Positions 1-11,879 of a stretch of DNA of 64,000 nucleotides are shown here, one piece after another. Location: positions 2,790,001 through 2,854,000 of the forward strand of contig OX291551.1 in NCBI GenBank assembly GCA_946406115.1, written 5' to 3'. Position numbers and translations under genes: made by a program. Below the pieces are notes generated by a model. It had not been told where the DNA came from. It did no database searches and was given only the letters and a program-made list of their open reading frames with translations. Source of the stretch: Apoda limacodes. Lineage: Eukaryota; Arthropoda; Insecta; Lepidoptera; Limacodidae. Positions within the stretch are counted from its first letter, which is position 1, and every line of letters starts with the position of its first letter.

Positions 1-719
1 ACGTAGGCTGCATAACATATATTTATGGGACTGAAACTATACCGAATCAACGTTTGCCAGGTCATTTATTAATAAATAGGTACGTAATCAGCAATAGTGT
101 CACTAAAGTATACGTCAAAATACTGGTACAGCTCGCAGATTATATTTTAAAAAGATGATATGGTGAATTAAAAATCCATTACGTACACTTGTGATAATTA
201 TTGCTCATTAATGTGACAGTTTTTGAGCTAAAGTTTATTTGGTTAATGTCATTTTTTTAATTACTCACGGGATGTGCAAAGAGTAGCACATTAGTAAATC
301 GATATCAAACGTGTTACAGATTTGCTTGACGTCACCGGTACCTAGGAAACTGCGCGACCTAGATGTAGTAACGACACTACACGACACTGCCTGTGCGTAA
401 CCGAACTGATGTAACGAAACACTAAAAACACAAATAATAAAGACGCGTGTGGAATCCGCAAATATCCAATCAAATTTTAGGCAATCGATACTCTTTGTAA
501 ATGACCTGGAAAGAAGACACTTTGGAGCTGTCGATACATTGATACAAGCGATAATACTTTATCCAGTATTCGATGATTATCAACATGACGATCATAATAA
601 CAGCCATCGACCTGCATATTTAACATTTAAACACTGACACTTTAGATTATAAATTGTACTTGTATTTGGAAACGGAGGCTAGAGCGATAGAAGTGTCTGA
701 CACTTTTTTGTGGCACCGC
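1..719. other. No gene recognised
   Basis: AT-rich sequence. A 62-codon + frame at 449-637 has no recognisable motif, and no repeat shared with the rest of the window was seen. Confidence 0.5.
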
Positions 720-1140
720 TACGTCACAACCATGCATGATGCATGTATCTGTTACTTTTTTACGGCTAACCAATCTATTGAACCTATCTCGATGAAATTC
801 TACAATTGAAAAGTTAACATGTTAAGAACATTCAAAAACCTCAAGTGTGAGTCGATTTAGCATACAGAGGATAACAAAGAATTGGGCGAATCTCCTGAGT
901 CGATTATAATGAAATTGATAAACGTAGAGGTCGGACAAAGATACTTAAAAAAATGCCAAGTGTGAGTGAAGTTAGCGTAAACAGGGAAAATAAGAATTTT
1001 CTTGAACCGCTGAGCCAATTTTGATAAAGTTGATAGTGAGGATAATCTTCGGGACATCTACTTTAAAAAAATCACATGTGAGTCAAATAGGTAAGGTACA
1101 TAATTAAAAATGAAAACCTTTTATTTCACCGAGTTTAGCA
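720..1140. repeat. Degenerate tandem array, ~117-bp unit, 3.5 copies
   Basis: Units begin near 724, 841, 958 and 1075. Shared landmarks in order are 'caagtgtgagt', 'acag.g..aa', 'gaa.ctgagcca', 'gataaagttgata' and a short A run. Copies are much diverged, so the array is old. Confidence 0.6.
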
Positions 1141-1359
1141 AAACGGCTATATGCCGCTATGGGGACAGCTTATTAGAGAAGGATATAGCAATGAATGAAA
1201 AGCCAAGTGCTTCGTACACGCATTAGGTTAGGTACCGTAGAATGAAAATTTTTGACATAAATTAGGGAAAATATGTGGTTGTAACGTTCGCAATAAGCAG
1301 TTCGGCGTACATAAATAGTCGGGGTGTCGAAATTATGCACACCTAGAAATTATATCTAA

Positions 1360-1685
1360 CCTAGTTTTGGCCGCGGCTCTGCTCATGCTAATTTCGGTTA
1401 TCAGCGTAGTATGTCTACGGAAACTCCTAGATTAAGAAAGTTTGCTATAGTATTAGTATAGAATTATATAGTCTGTGGCTATAGTAAGCTGTAGCTATAG
1501 ATCGTCTACGTGGAATTTAGTTATAGTTATTGCTGTGGGAACTTTTAAATTTTCAGAGTTAAAAAAAAGTATAACCGTCTTCGTTATCCTCTCACCTATC
1601 TTTGAGCCAAATTTCAGAACAATTTGATGCTCCGTTGCGACGTGAAGAAAGAACAAACAAAGTGACTTTCGCATTTATGAATATG
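1360..1685 (+). repeat. Decayed dispersed repeat
   Basis: 'ggccgcggctctgctcatgc', '..gtggctatagtaagctgtag', 'tatagatcgtctacgtgg' and 'aacaaacaaagtgactttcg' match the order of the repeat at 23265-23578. A third relic is at 20185-20390. Confidence 0.55.
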
Positions 1686-1689
1686 GTTA

Positions 1690-3120
1690 TGGATAGTTTA
1701 ATTTGATTGAGCGCTTGAAGGGATTCCAAGAAAGGTTGCAACGGGGTCTAGTCCTGGATTGAGGTTAAATCTTTTGACTGTGTCATTTTTATGAAAAAAA
1801 TAATTATTTCATTGCTTTTAATAAGATTTAGATAAAATTATGCTTGTATGATGTGTTTTTCGTCGTCCTTTCTTCTTCAGAGTCAGAAGAAAGTAAAGAT
1901 TATTTTTAATAAAGTTGCTCATAAAGTTATATACTACGTAGATTTTGTGCGTGCGGGAAATTGACGATTACGTACTAGTGTGCACACTGTATCAAATAAG
2001 AAAAAGTACTGTCTAAATTTATTTATTCCATTTTTTATTTCGTCAAAACAGTCGTTAAATACACGTGTAGGAATACATACAGAATACATGGCCGCGACAG
2101 AGCTTTAGGAAGACCACTCAAGCGAAATACACCAGGTATACGAGGTACAATAATTTACCTGAGCGCTTTGATAGTTAAATTTTAATATTCATAAAAGGTA
2201 ACGACTGGAGAGTTTCTTGCCGTTTCTTTTCTTCAGAACGCCTTTGCTTTTCCAAAACGGAGGTTTATTTTTTATCTGATTTAGTTTTTAGGAGCGGTTG
2301 CTCAAGGAACAGGGTTGTAAATTGTCCAAATTCATTTAGGAATAGGTACTAACTCGTTAATAGGGTATATAGATGAATTAATTTCATTAAAAACCGCTCA
2401 AGTGCGTATAGTATATGCATTATGTTAGGGGTCTGAGAAGGAGAATGTTTCCGGACATTTGAAAAACTTTTAAACGTATTTTGTTCAAACCCGCGTACCG
2501 CCAAACGCCACCCACTCCAATGTGTTATTTGAACGTAAACATTTTTATTAAGTAAGGAATTATTATTATTAAGGATGTTATGATTTAATTTTTGTATAAA
2601 TTTACATGGTTTATAAACTTATATTTACTACCAGTTTTACACTTCTTGTGTAAACTTCAACTTCATTTAAGTATTTTTCTATCGAATTTGTATGATATTT
2701 TTACTTTTCTAAGTATATTTTATAACTTATAGTGGTTCCCTATTACTTGTTAACTTATAAAGCTGAGCTACTGTGCTGTGGTAGTTTTCTTTTTAATTTG
2801 GTTATATATGTGTACTGCAAGGTCGCACATGACGTTAGACAAACTATAAGGTTTCTTTGTTGACTACAGAACCCTAAAAATGATCAAAATACAAACTGGC
2901 CTAATATGAGTTGGACTCGCACATTGAATCTTCTATACTTATATTAGGTACAGAAATATTTGTCAAAATTGCAGCTTTGAATAAATAAAGTAAGTATAAG
3001 TTTAACTTTTGACCGTCAATATGGCTTTCGCCACGGTCACTTAACCGGTGACCTTCTATTTTATCCCACACACCGATGGGCACTAGTCATTAATAGTTAA
3101 GGGGAGGCGTTGGTACATGC
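1690..3120. other. No gene recognised
   Basis: AT-rich with many stops in all frames. No RNA gene, repeat partner or exon signal was seen. Confidence 0.5.
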
Positions 3121-3124
3121 CAAT

Positions 3125-4165
3125 ACCAAAGCCTGGACATAGTGAATGCGTTGGGGTCTGCCATCGAAGTTGCCATCTTACGGACTACCTGAGAGTTTGT
3201 ACAAATGGGTGGCTAGGTTTTTGTCCAGCAGACGCATACGAACCGTAGTTGACAGAGATCTCTGACCGCATAGCAGGCTCTGTGTTGTCTCTTACACCGT
3301 TTCTTCTGCGTGTCAATGACCATTTCATTCCATTGATAACATACATTGCTATGCAGATAACAGTACTGGAGACGCTTACTATACGGGCCGTGTAAATATT
3401 CCACGTTCTGTCATGGAGAAAAACTGCAGAGAACTTGTGTCTAAAATCTTGACAACCCTGTCCAAGGTCTCAGACTGGGGTCCGGAGAACTTGGTTCAAT
3501 TCAAGCCTACGAAGACACAAGTCTGCAGGTTCACCGCTAAGAAAACCCATTTACTCAGGTCCCACAATGCCAGAACACTTCCCTTACCAAGAACATTGGG
3601 ATCCTTGGAATTGGAATTGACAAGGCGAAGTTGGCGTCCAAAAAACATGATGAACTCAAGAAAGCGAAGCAGTACTTCACCTCGGGGCGAAGGTTACTGC
3701 TTTACAAGTCGCAAGTTCGGCCCCATATGGAGTACTGTTGCCATCTCTGGGCGGGTGCACCCGGATACGACGGGTTGAGACAATCCACGATGATCCCAAA
3801 CTCTACCGCTTGTATAATGGGATGTGTTCTGAGGAATTGTTCGAAATGATGTCCACGGCTACTGACTACTGACACGGCTATTATTGCACGGCTCGCCATC
3901 TGCTGGGAATTCATTCTCACAACTTAGAACCTAAATACTCACGTACAGTACGGTTTCAGAGAAACTTCCTCCCGCGAACTCTTAGGTTGTGGTATGAGCT
4001 AAGGTTTTTTAAGGACTACAATATGGGATTATTCAAGAAAGAAGTTATTAGGCTTTTAAAGGATCGGCAACGCGCGATGATATTTCAAGCGTGCATAGGC
4101 TGCGATGACCGCTTACCCTTAGACGAACCGTTAGCTTATTTGCCACCTTAGTGGTATAAAAAAAT
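3125..4165 (+). pseudogene. LINE copy, degenerate
   Basis: The same family again, more decayed. The fragment begins around LPESLYKWVARFLSSRRIRT, passes the motif C region (near 3350-3370, frame lost) and continues with RELVSKILTTLSKVSDWG (from 3427) and later YKSQVRPHMEYCCHLWAG (from about 3700). It ends with the family 3' sequence (ttgccaccttagtggtataaaaaaa, in pieces) near 4165. Several deletions remove parts that are intact at 27564-28497. Confidence 0.8.
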
Positions 4166-4169
4166 CCAG

Positions 4170-5750
4170 GGAATCGCGTATGAATTAGCTATCACTATAC
4201 CCTGTGTCTCTCCTTCCTTCTTTGTGTCTAAAATCTGGTCTAATAGAGTCCCGTTGCCATGGCAAAGAATGACAAAACAAACAGATTTTCGCTTTTATAA
4301 ATTAGTTTAAAATCAAATGTTGTTTAAATGTCATTATAACTCACCTTCACTGCGTTGCAGTCTTAAATTATTAAATTTTAAACAGAATTAAATAAGGTTC
4401 GACCGAGAACTCTGTCTCTGTTCTCAGGTAAAAACTGTCGAGACTCTCAGACAAAATTGAGACTGTTAGACGGTATGGGATTAAAATTTTACCGCACACG
4501 TTCAAGTTCGTCGCTCAGTGTCACTGTGTGAGTGAGCTGTCAAATCAGGGTAAATTCAACTTATGGGTAGCTCATAATTTCATAGAAATAGGAGAAATGC
4601 TAATATTTTTGAGTATTTATATTCGTCATCTTAAAGAGTACTTTGGACTGCAGCAAAAAAGTTGTTATCAGCTTCGCCTTCTAGTGTGGTAAGTGAAAAA
4701 CTCTTTTGCAGAGCTGCTTAGTTTTATGACGAGAGTTATACTTCTCTTTGAAGTTTGAAATGGAGGTAACATACATATCTAACAAAACTGTGAGAGTATT
4801 AGACAAAGGAGACAGACGGACAGATAGAAGCGAAAGGTTTCTGTTTTTATAATGTGGTTTCGGAACCCTAAAATAAAATAGTTTCTCAATTCGACTCTAT
4901 ATGTATTTGTGAATGTTACCGATCTTTGGTGTTTCCAACATAATTGATTATTTTCACATATTTGATTTAAATAGGTTCCACATAAATTAGGCAAACATAT
5001 TATCATGGAAGCCATGTCAGATTAGGAAATGTTATATTTTCGTCTCCATAGATGATGTAATGTTGGCGATTGAGTAGTTCATACCTTGAAGAAGATACGT
5101 TAACTACCTTCTCGATATATCATGATAAGGTAAAGAACTGAGCTATAAATGAATATGTAGATGATCTAGATATAGGAATGCTGTTGACCGAATGCGTTCA
5201 GAGTGCGTCGAGTTACGAGCGGAGAGCAGCCTTGGGCGCGGCACAGTTGGCAACACCGGTGTCCTTACGGAGGTTGAGTACTTAATATGTCTAGACCTCG
5301 AACACAAAAAAAAAGTCACAGAAGATCTTATGTATTGCATGTTATAAGGTGTAGTTTAAATAACAGTTTTCATAATGATAATATCTAGTACATATAAATG
5401 TATAACTTCAATAAGATTTTTGTCGCAGTTCAATACTGCTTAGTACCTATAGTGGTAATGTCATCGATTTTTTTAATAATTTTATACTTTTCTTTGACCC
5501 AAGTCATACCATAAGTGCTTTGTTCTTTTTATTTTGTTACAGATACCTAATAATAGAAAAAAAAAACAAAATTATAGTTTTTTATTTAAATTCTAAAGAG
5601 GAAAAATTTTGCCATTTTATTCTCAGTTTATTACCAAACCTTAAGCTAATTGACATTGCAGAATTTTAATTATTGAAAGTTTTTTTTAACATTGTGTTTG
5701 AAACGATGATGCTTTCATGAAATCAAATTTATAAATAAAACACACAAATT
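4170..5750. other. No gene recognised
   Basis: A short scrap near 4800-4870 (gagacagacgg.. ..ggaaccctaaaa) resembles the end of the GTGCGAGTCGG-type repeat. The rest is unremarkable. Confidence 0.4.
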
Positions 5751-5754
5751 GTTT

Positions 5755-5885
5755 GCAATCACATTTATGAAAGCAATTGATAGAGCGAGTACGTTTAAGT
5801 CTTCAGCGTAGCGCCCATACAAAAGACTTTAACGCGCGCGCTGCATTTACTTGGCATCAATTACTTTGTTTCATATATTTAAGAA
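5755..5885 (-). repeat. Hairpin-bearing dispersed repeat
   Basis: The centre is an imperfect inverted repeat: 'cgtttaagtctt' (about 5790) against 'aagactttaacg' (about 5826). An outer pair 'gcaattgat' / 'atcaattac' encloses it. A homologous hairpin lies in opposite orientation at 10805-10868. Confidence 0.6.
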
Positions 5886-6130
5886 TTCCATTTGTTCAGT
5901 TCATGTTTACCCAAAGCTAAAATAAAAACATCTAAATATTTTAAATATAAATATTTTCTTCGAGCTAACTTAAACAAAAACAATGTTAAATGTACAATAG
6001 GCGATTTCTGCCATATAACTTTATACAATACTGTGACTTGTTACGGACAAAAAAACTCTATTCAAATAAAAGAATTTAACAATTTTGAAGGAGTTTAAGA
6101 TACTGCTCAAAAGAGTATTAAGATTTATAT

Positions 6131-6447
6131 ACTTTTTTGAAGTAAAAACTTCTTTAGCACCGTTGTGCACTTTTTTTGTGATGGGTAAAAAATGTTCAAC
6201 TCGCGTCAGGTCAGTGTGTCCTGATCTAAAATTTATAGAAAATTCGTAAGATTCGCGTCAGGTTAATTTACAATGTCAAATATACTACATCAAAAAAGTA
6301 AATAAACAAACATTATTATTTGTGGTGAGTAAAAAAATGATCTGTATGACGTAAACTATAATGCCACGCCTATTATAATTTTGAAGTAAAAATGTCTTTA
6401 GCGGCTTTGTATACTTTTTTTGTGATGTGTAAAAAATGTTAAACTCT
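6131..6447 (+). repeat. Pair of ~70-bp direct repeats
   Basis: 'ttgaagtaaaaacttcttta' through 'gtaaaaaatgttcaactc' (6133-6200) recurs at 6380-6447 with few changes, the copies being 247 bp apart. The spacer has no ORF. Confidence 0.7.
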
Positions 6448-6529
6448 ATAGGACGAATAAAAAGTAAGAGGAAATTGGGTTGATGAAAAGATGAAAGAGC
6501 GGATTACACATGTTAAAATGGTAATAATA

Positions 6530-7498
6530 TCCAGGTTTAATAATAATAGTAGTAATGGTAAATGATGGAACAATATTGAGTTCTTCACTAAATTTTCTTT
6601 AAGTCTCGTTCTGAGTAGATTGCTATGATTGGTGAGGTATCGTTCTTCCGAAGTAGAATTTTTGAGTGTTTCACCCACACATATAAAAATCCTCGTTCCT
6701 TGGCCAAGGACTTTGCCTTGGTCAGCAACATTTTGTTTGTAACGGTTAGGTTTTACCTTCTGAATAACCGAGGTCACCGGAAGAAAGCGATTTAAAACGC
6801 CTGGCTGCTTGCATGAATTCTTCTTATAGATGGTAGTTATCAAAAGAGGCCACAATTGCTTTAGAATCATTATTAATACGAGAGGGGACTCTCGCAAAGA
6901 AGTTTATTTGTGTGGGAGATACTGAATTAATTTTTGTTCCCAATTTGACAATGGTGTTTATCAAGTTTTCATTTTTTGAGAGAGGAATTCCTTTAATTTC
7001 AATGTTATTTCTTCTAGACCATTGCTCTTTATCATTCGTTCGAGGTTATCTATTTTGTTTGAAGCGTTGTGGTTTCGAGGTTGGATTTTTGACGGCTTCT
7101 AATCTAGACTCCAAATTTGTAATCTTCTGTGTGAAATCACTTATGAGAGAGTAATGAGTGGGCCATAGAGTTTTTCAAAGCACTGACATCTGATTTGAGG
7201 GATTTGATATCCTCGGACATCGTTTTGATTGATGCTAGATCCGTCTTAATGCTTTTTATCTCAGCCAATAAAAGGTCCATCGATACTGGAGTTGGAGAAC
7301 TTGGCATTGAGTCTCTACCGGTGATACCAGGGCTAAGGCCTGCCTTGCATGTAGCACACTTCCACTGGAATTTGCGGTCACCGAGTTTTCTATAGCCTAG
7401 TTCAGATATGCCAGCACAGGAAAGTCAAATCTCAAATTGCAACTGCTGCACAGAACACCATCAAAACCTTCAGTATTACGACGCGCGCACTTAAACAT
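6530..7498 (-). pseudogene. LINE ORF1-like protein (PHD-type finger plus FP_C domain), broken
   Basis: Read on the minus strand from an ATG at 7498, it encodes a Cys-rich finger (MFKCARR.., LCSSC.., then after a frameshift FQWKCATCK), a Ser/Pro linker (SMPSSPTPVSMD) and a coiled coil (LLAEIKSIKTDLASIKTMSE). After another frameshift come RRNNIEIKGIPLSKNENLI and INFFARVPSRINNDSKAIV, the layout of the FP_C ('Baculo_FP-like') domain found in insect LINE ORF1 proteins. At least three frameshifts and several stops break it. No matching ORF2 follows on its 3' side, so only an ORF1 remnant is left. A + strand open frame over 6912-7154 is its shadow. Confidence 0.75.
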
Positions 7499-7804
7499 TG
7501 TTATTTCAGTAATTATTTGCGATTGATTTATTTAAAATATAGTTTGAGAAACACTGGATTGTTGATAAACAGATGGTACGTACGCTCATTAGCCGATCCA
7601 AACGATGACTGAGTTAAAGAAACAATTCTTGTTTTACGTCAATGAGACGTCATTTATTTACTATTTTGTTTTGTTTTTTTGTATATAAATAAAGCTAAGC
7701 TTAAAGAAGCAGTATCTTTCAAGCGAAGCTTTAAAACTTTACTTCGAGTGGACTAATAAGGCGGCTTTCAAAAAAATATTTCTAATTTTCTTCTATTTTT
7801 TTGC

Positions 7805-8000
7805 TTCAAATATAAATAAATAAATATATTTAGATATTACACACAGCGCCGTCTGGCCCCAAAGTAAGCAAAGATTGTATTATGGGTACCTTACTTCATA
7901 TAAGTATACTACTTTTTTTTGTAAATAAAATACACATACATAAATACACCCAGACTCAAGACAAACACAAATGTTTATCACATAAATTGTTTGTCTAGTG
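7805..8000 (+). repeat. Dispersed repeat 'cagcgccgtctggccccaaa'
   Basis: Landmarks in order: 'attacacacagcgccgtctg', 'ccccaaagtaagcaaag', 'tacacccagactcaagacaa', 'tttatcacataaattg'. Two further copies follow at 48675-48870 and 54556-54735. Confidence 0.75.
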
Positions 8001-8521
8001 AGTGTCTAGTCGAACGCACATTCTCTGTACAGCAGCCAGCCACACTACCAACTGGACTGCGCGGGAGTCTATAAAATATAATAGCTGTAGAAAATGTTAT
8101 TTAACTTTTATGTAACAATTCAAATATACTATTTAAAAAGTTCAATTAAAAATGAGATATTTTAAAAGTACTTGTGCTATAGACTATATTGCTTTAAGGA
8201 CGTCAAGTTACTTTAAAGTAACCGTAATAAAGACGTCGGTAAGTGATGATAAGGTCTTCAGTTGCGGAAATGACATTAAAAAAGTAAAAATTAAGCTTTA
8301 ATTCGCAGACCTTCAATCGAAGAAGCCTGTTTCGAGTTTTAACGTTATTTTTGTTAATTATTCCTTAATTGTATCTTCCGCATTAAATTTAGTATATCAG
8401 CTTCGTGCGAGTTAACTTGCAGTTCAAAAGAGAATAGGCAAAAATCTATGAACCTTGGTCAAGGAAACTTACAGTCATACACCAGGGTTGATATATAGTG
8501 CATTTGGTAGAGTAGTTTCTT

Positions 8522-9027
8522 AACATCTTATTGTACAATATAGGACCATAGCATCTTACTGTACAATATGGGACCATAACATCTTGCTGTACAATATGGG
8601 ACCATAACATCTTACTGTACAATATGGGACCAAAACATCTTGCTGTACAATATGGGACCATAACATTTTTCTCTACAATATGGGACCAAAACATCTTACT
8701 GTACAATATGGAACCATAACATCTTACTGTACAATATGGGACCATAACATCTTACTGTACAATATGGGACCATAACATCTTACTGTACAATATGGGACCG
8801 AAACATCTTGCTGTACAATATGGGACCATAACATCTTACTGTACAATATGGGACCACAACATCTTGCTGTACAATATGGGACCATAACATCTTGCTGTAC
8901 AATATGGGACCATAACATCTTACTGTACAATATGGGACCATAATATCTTACTGTACAATATGGGACCATATCATCTTGGTGCACAATATGGGACAATAAC
9001 ATCTTACTGTACGATATGGGGCCGTAA
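8522..9027. repeat. Minisatellite, 28-bp unit, about 18 copies
   Basis: The unit is catcttactgtacaatatgg plus gaccataa, with a recurrent c/g variant (cttActg or cttGctg). Because 28 is not a multiple of 3, the minus strand runs through all three frames of the unit and repeats every 84 nt. It stays open, which creates the long ORFs at 8446-8745 and 8724-9074 with HIVQQDV- and PYCTVRCYG-type repeats. Nothing suggests these are translated. Confidence 0.95.
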
Positions 9028-9689
9028 AAGTCTATACAACAAAAATTGAAATATACTCGTACTGTTGTATTCACGTTTGTTTAGTTCTCTTTTATTAATC
9101 AATATAACGGTTTTATATTGTTAATCAGTAGTATATATTATTGGTGCTATCATATAGAGACTATTTTAATGTTTACTTTTTAGTTGATTTGAAGATTATT
9201 GTCTACTGGTATTCTTATGTATAAGTTAGAAAGTTAGTTTCGTACACAAGCAACACTGGTCTCAGTGGTATAAATACAGTAGTAGTTGACGGCACTCTCA
9301 CCCTCTTTACTTTTATAATCTTCAAAGGAAAGGCTCATATAGGTACTCGTGAACCGTGATTGATATTTCAAATTAATATTAGAATCAGTAATAAGTTTAA
9401 GTTAGTATAACATGTTAATTTCCCGAAGAGCATCTGATTATACGTTAAACTACTAGTGTAGTACTTATATAGTCTGTGGTTAAGCTATGGTAGGTAAAAA
9501 TATAAAAATGAGACTTTGACTGAAATTACTGACTGACTGAAAACTTTATTCTATCGCGATACCTTATTCTTTCACTTTTGGTTCTACTTCTAGAGTAGTT
9601 TTTACCCAGAAGCAGTGTTTAGATCAAAAATCAATAAGCGGGTTCTCCAGTGCGATAAACTTTTTCATTTACTATTGGAGACCGGCTAA

Positions 9690-9990
9690 CAGCTCAGTGA
9701 GTCGGTGGTGACCCAGGGGTTTCGATTTTACCTTGCGTCCTGAGTGGCGGAAGTTCGAACCACGCGTGTACCAATGAGTCTTTTTGTTAATTTTTTCAAG
9801 GACATTGATTATTTACTTCATTGGCTTTTCGGTGGTGAAACATCGTTAGGAAACCTGCATACGTCAAAAAAAAGACATACGAGCAGGTAAGTGAAGTCCA
9901 CAATCTGCAATGTGCTCTAGTGTGGACTATGTTCTAAATCACCCTCGGTGAGGGTAGGCGGTACCCTTCACTGGGGACGTATGAGGCTAA
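9690..9990 (+). repeat. tRNA-headed lepidopteran SINE
   Basis: The head has a B box (aagttcgaaccacg, 9751-9764) after an A-box-like start. The body has the core 'ttggcttttcggtg' and 'aggaaacctgcatacgtc'. The tail reads 'gtgtggactatg..' and ends 'ggggacgtatgaggct'. A second copy is at 52035-52340. Confidence 0.8.
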
Positions 9991-10804
9991 TAAGGAGGAG
10001 GTACAACTCATATGATGAGAAAAAATTAAGGAAATCGACGCATTGGAAGAAGAATGTATTTGTTTAGGAACATTTGTCAAAACAGCTGTTTCGCTTGGCG
10101 AAAGAAAAGCAACGATTCAAGGAGCTGACAGCTAACCTACAGCAATTGAGAGACACCTGTAAAAGAAAAAAAAAATCACCTTTTTTTTTCATTTATGATA
10201 CTGTGTCATAGATATTTATGAACAGACTAGGATTACATGTGTTACTCGTATTTTGAAGGTTTTTTTACCTTCAGTGGTCTCATATATAGATTTTATAGGA
10301 TAAAATAAAAAAAAATATATTATTAGTATAATTTTAAGTTCAGTTCGAAAAATAAATATAATCCAGTAATTAAATACATTAACCTAAGTTCAATATGCAA
10401 TAACGAGAAATTATAAAAGTACCTTATATTTTGTCTATTAATTTCTTTACTGTGATTTTAACTGAAAGTAATTAAATTAATCACTCAAAAAATTGTGATA
10501 AATTTTTGCATTAAAATAGGTTGATAAACACATTACTTTACCTAAGTATATTTGCAATATTTTTGCTTGGATACAACATTTGTTTCAATATTTTTGTCGC
10601 AAAAGTATGGTTATTAAAAATAAAGGTTTTATCGGCAACATATCTTCAAACATACTTTCAGATTTATAATGGTAAGAAATATTATCTAATTATATAACAA
10701 AGAAAGAACAGTTTTAATAGAAACAACATTATTGTTATAATATTGTGCGTTAAAATAACTAATTTCTAAACAGAATATTTAGTACCTACTAATGTGAAAC
10801 ATTA

Positions 10805-10868
10805 AAGAGCGCTCGTTGAAATCTTTTGTATGCACGTGGTATAAAAGATGTCAACGGGCGGGCTGCAC
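10805..10868 (+). repeat. Hairpin-bearing dispersed repeat
   Basis: 'cgttgaaatctttt' pairs with 'aaaagatgtcaacg' with one mismatch, around a loop of about 15 nt. The outer sequence (agagcgctcg.. ..gggcgggctgcac) resembles the flanks of the 5755-5885 copy. Confidence 0.6.
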
Positions 10869-11120
10869 ATATTAAATATAACTTAAATAACATCGACTGA
10901 TTCTTCACCTAATCTCAAAACTACACTGACGAGCAATATAAGTAAAACAGTAACTTATCATGAAATATTACCGAAATTAGTGTTAGGGGAGTAAAACCTT
11001 GTTTGGAAAACAGAAGCAACAGTTTTCACTACTTAGTATAAAAAATCGAAAAGTTATGATATAAAGGATACAGAAAAACTTACGTAGTACTTAAGTTAAA
11101 AAATAAGTCGCTGAGTTCCG

Positions 11121-11163
11121 CAGTGCATCTTGTCTATTTAAAGTGCATCTTGTCTATTTAAAC
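11121..11163. repeat. Tandem duplication, 20 bp
   Basis: 'agtgcatcttgtctattta' followed by one a appears twice in succession without change. It is the only perfect repeat of this length in the neighbourhood and looks recent. Confidence 0.85.
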
Positions 11164-11469
11164 CAAAAAGGACTTATTGACCAAAACCTTATCTATTTCT
11201 AAATCTATTCAAGCGGAAATAAGTAGCTACCTTCATTATGTAACCAAGTTCTAAAATAGCATTAATACACAAACATACACAATAATACCTTAAAAATGAG
11301 GTTTACGTTCAGCTTCGGCAATTTAATTAGCCAATGCGAGCGGCACATTTTCAAACATATTTTCATATGACATTGTTTTTCAATCCCCGAAAACGAAATG
11401 TCAAACTTAAACAATTTTGCCTAAGCCTGATTAAATTGTTTGAATGACGAAATGTCGCTGCCTGACCCG

Positions 11470-11703
11470 TTGCACGTTTACTGAAGGGGCACAGGCCTCT
11501 GTTAAAAGAAGGAAGCTTGAGCCATAGTCCATCATGCTGGCCTAATATGGGTTGGCGATTGTTATCAAGCTAATGGTCAATCGACTGTTTCAAGCCGCCC
11601 ATAAAGGCCTCTGACTGCTGATATATGACAAACAGCTAGGACTGACAGTCTAAAACATCAAGAGGCTTAAAATAATGTGCCACTAGGCGGAAACCCATCC
11701 AAG
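11470..11703 (-). repeat. 5S-rRNA-headed SINE, minus copy
   Basis: Reverse complement: a 5S-like end ('ggtcactacttggatgggt', near 11683-11702), then 'cctagctgtttgtcat', 'cagcagtc', the tail 'gatggactatggctcaag' and 'aggcctgtgcccc'. The order is the same as in the 37735-38095 copy, with a shorter head. Confidence 0.7.
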
Positions 11704-11756
11704 TAGTGACCACGACTGATGGAGCTTTACTTCGCATATTGTTTCCGATAGAATAT

Positions 11757-11873
11757 CACTGGATCACGAGCTCCGCTCACTGGGCCACAAGTTCCTATTA
11801 CTGGGCCACAAGCTTCTCTCACTGGGCCGCGAGCACTTCTAACTGGGCCACGAGCTCCTCTCTCTGGGCCACG
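11757..11873. repeat. Tandem repeat, 21-bp unit, about 6 copies
   Basis: The unit is cactgggccacaagctcctc plus one base. Since 21 is a multiple of 3, the + strand encodes a 7-residue repeat (HWATSSS-like) inside a 60-codon open frame at 11706-11888. It stands next to the 5S-headed SINE at 11470-11703. Confidence 0.85.
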
Positions 11874-11879
11874 TTTGTT

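Noticed and set aside
8446..9074. Two overlapping ORFs of 99 and 116 codons with Cys/Tyr repeats
   Set aside because: Produced by the 28-bp minisatellite on the minus strand. No start context, splice signal or non-repeat domain.
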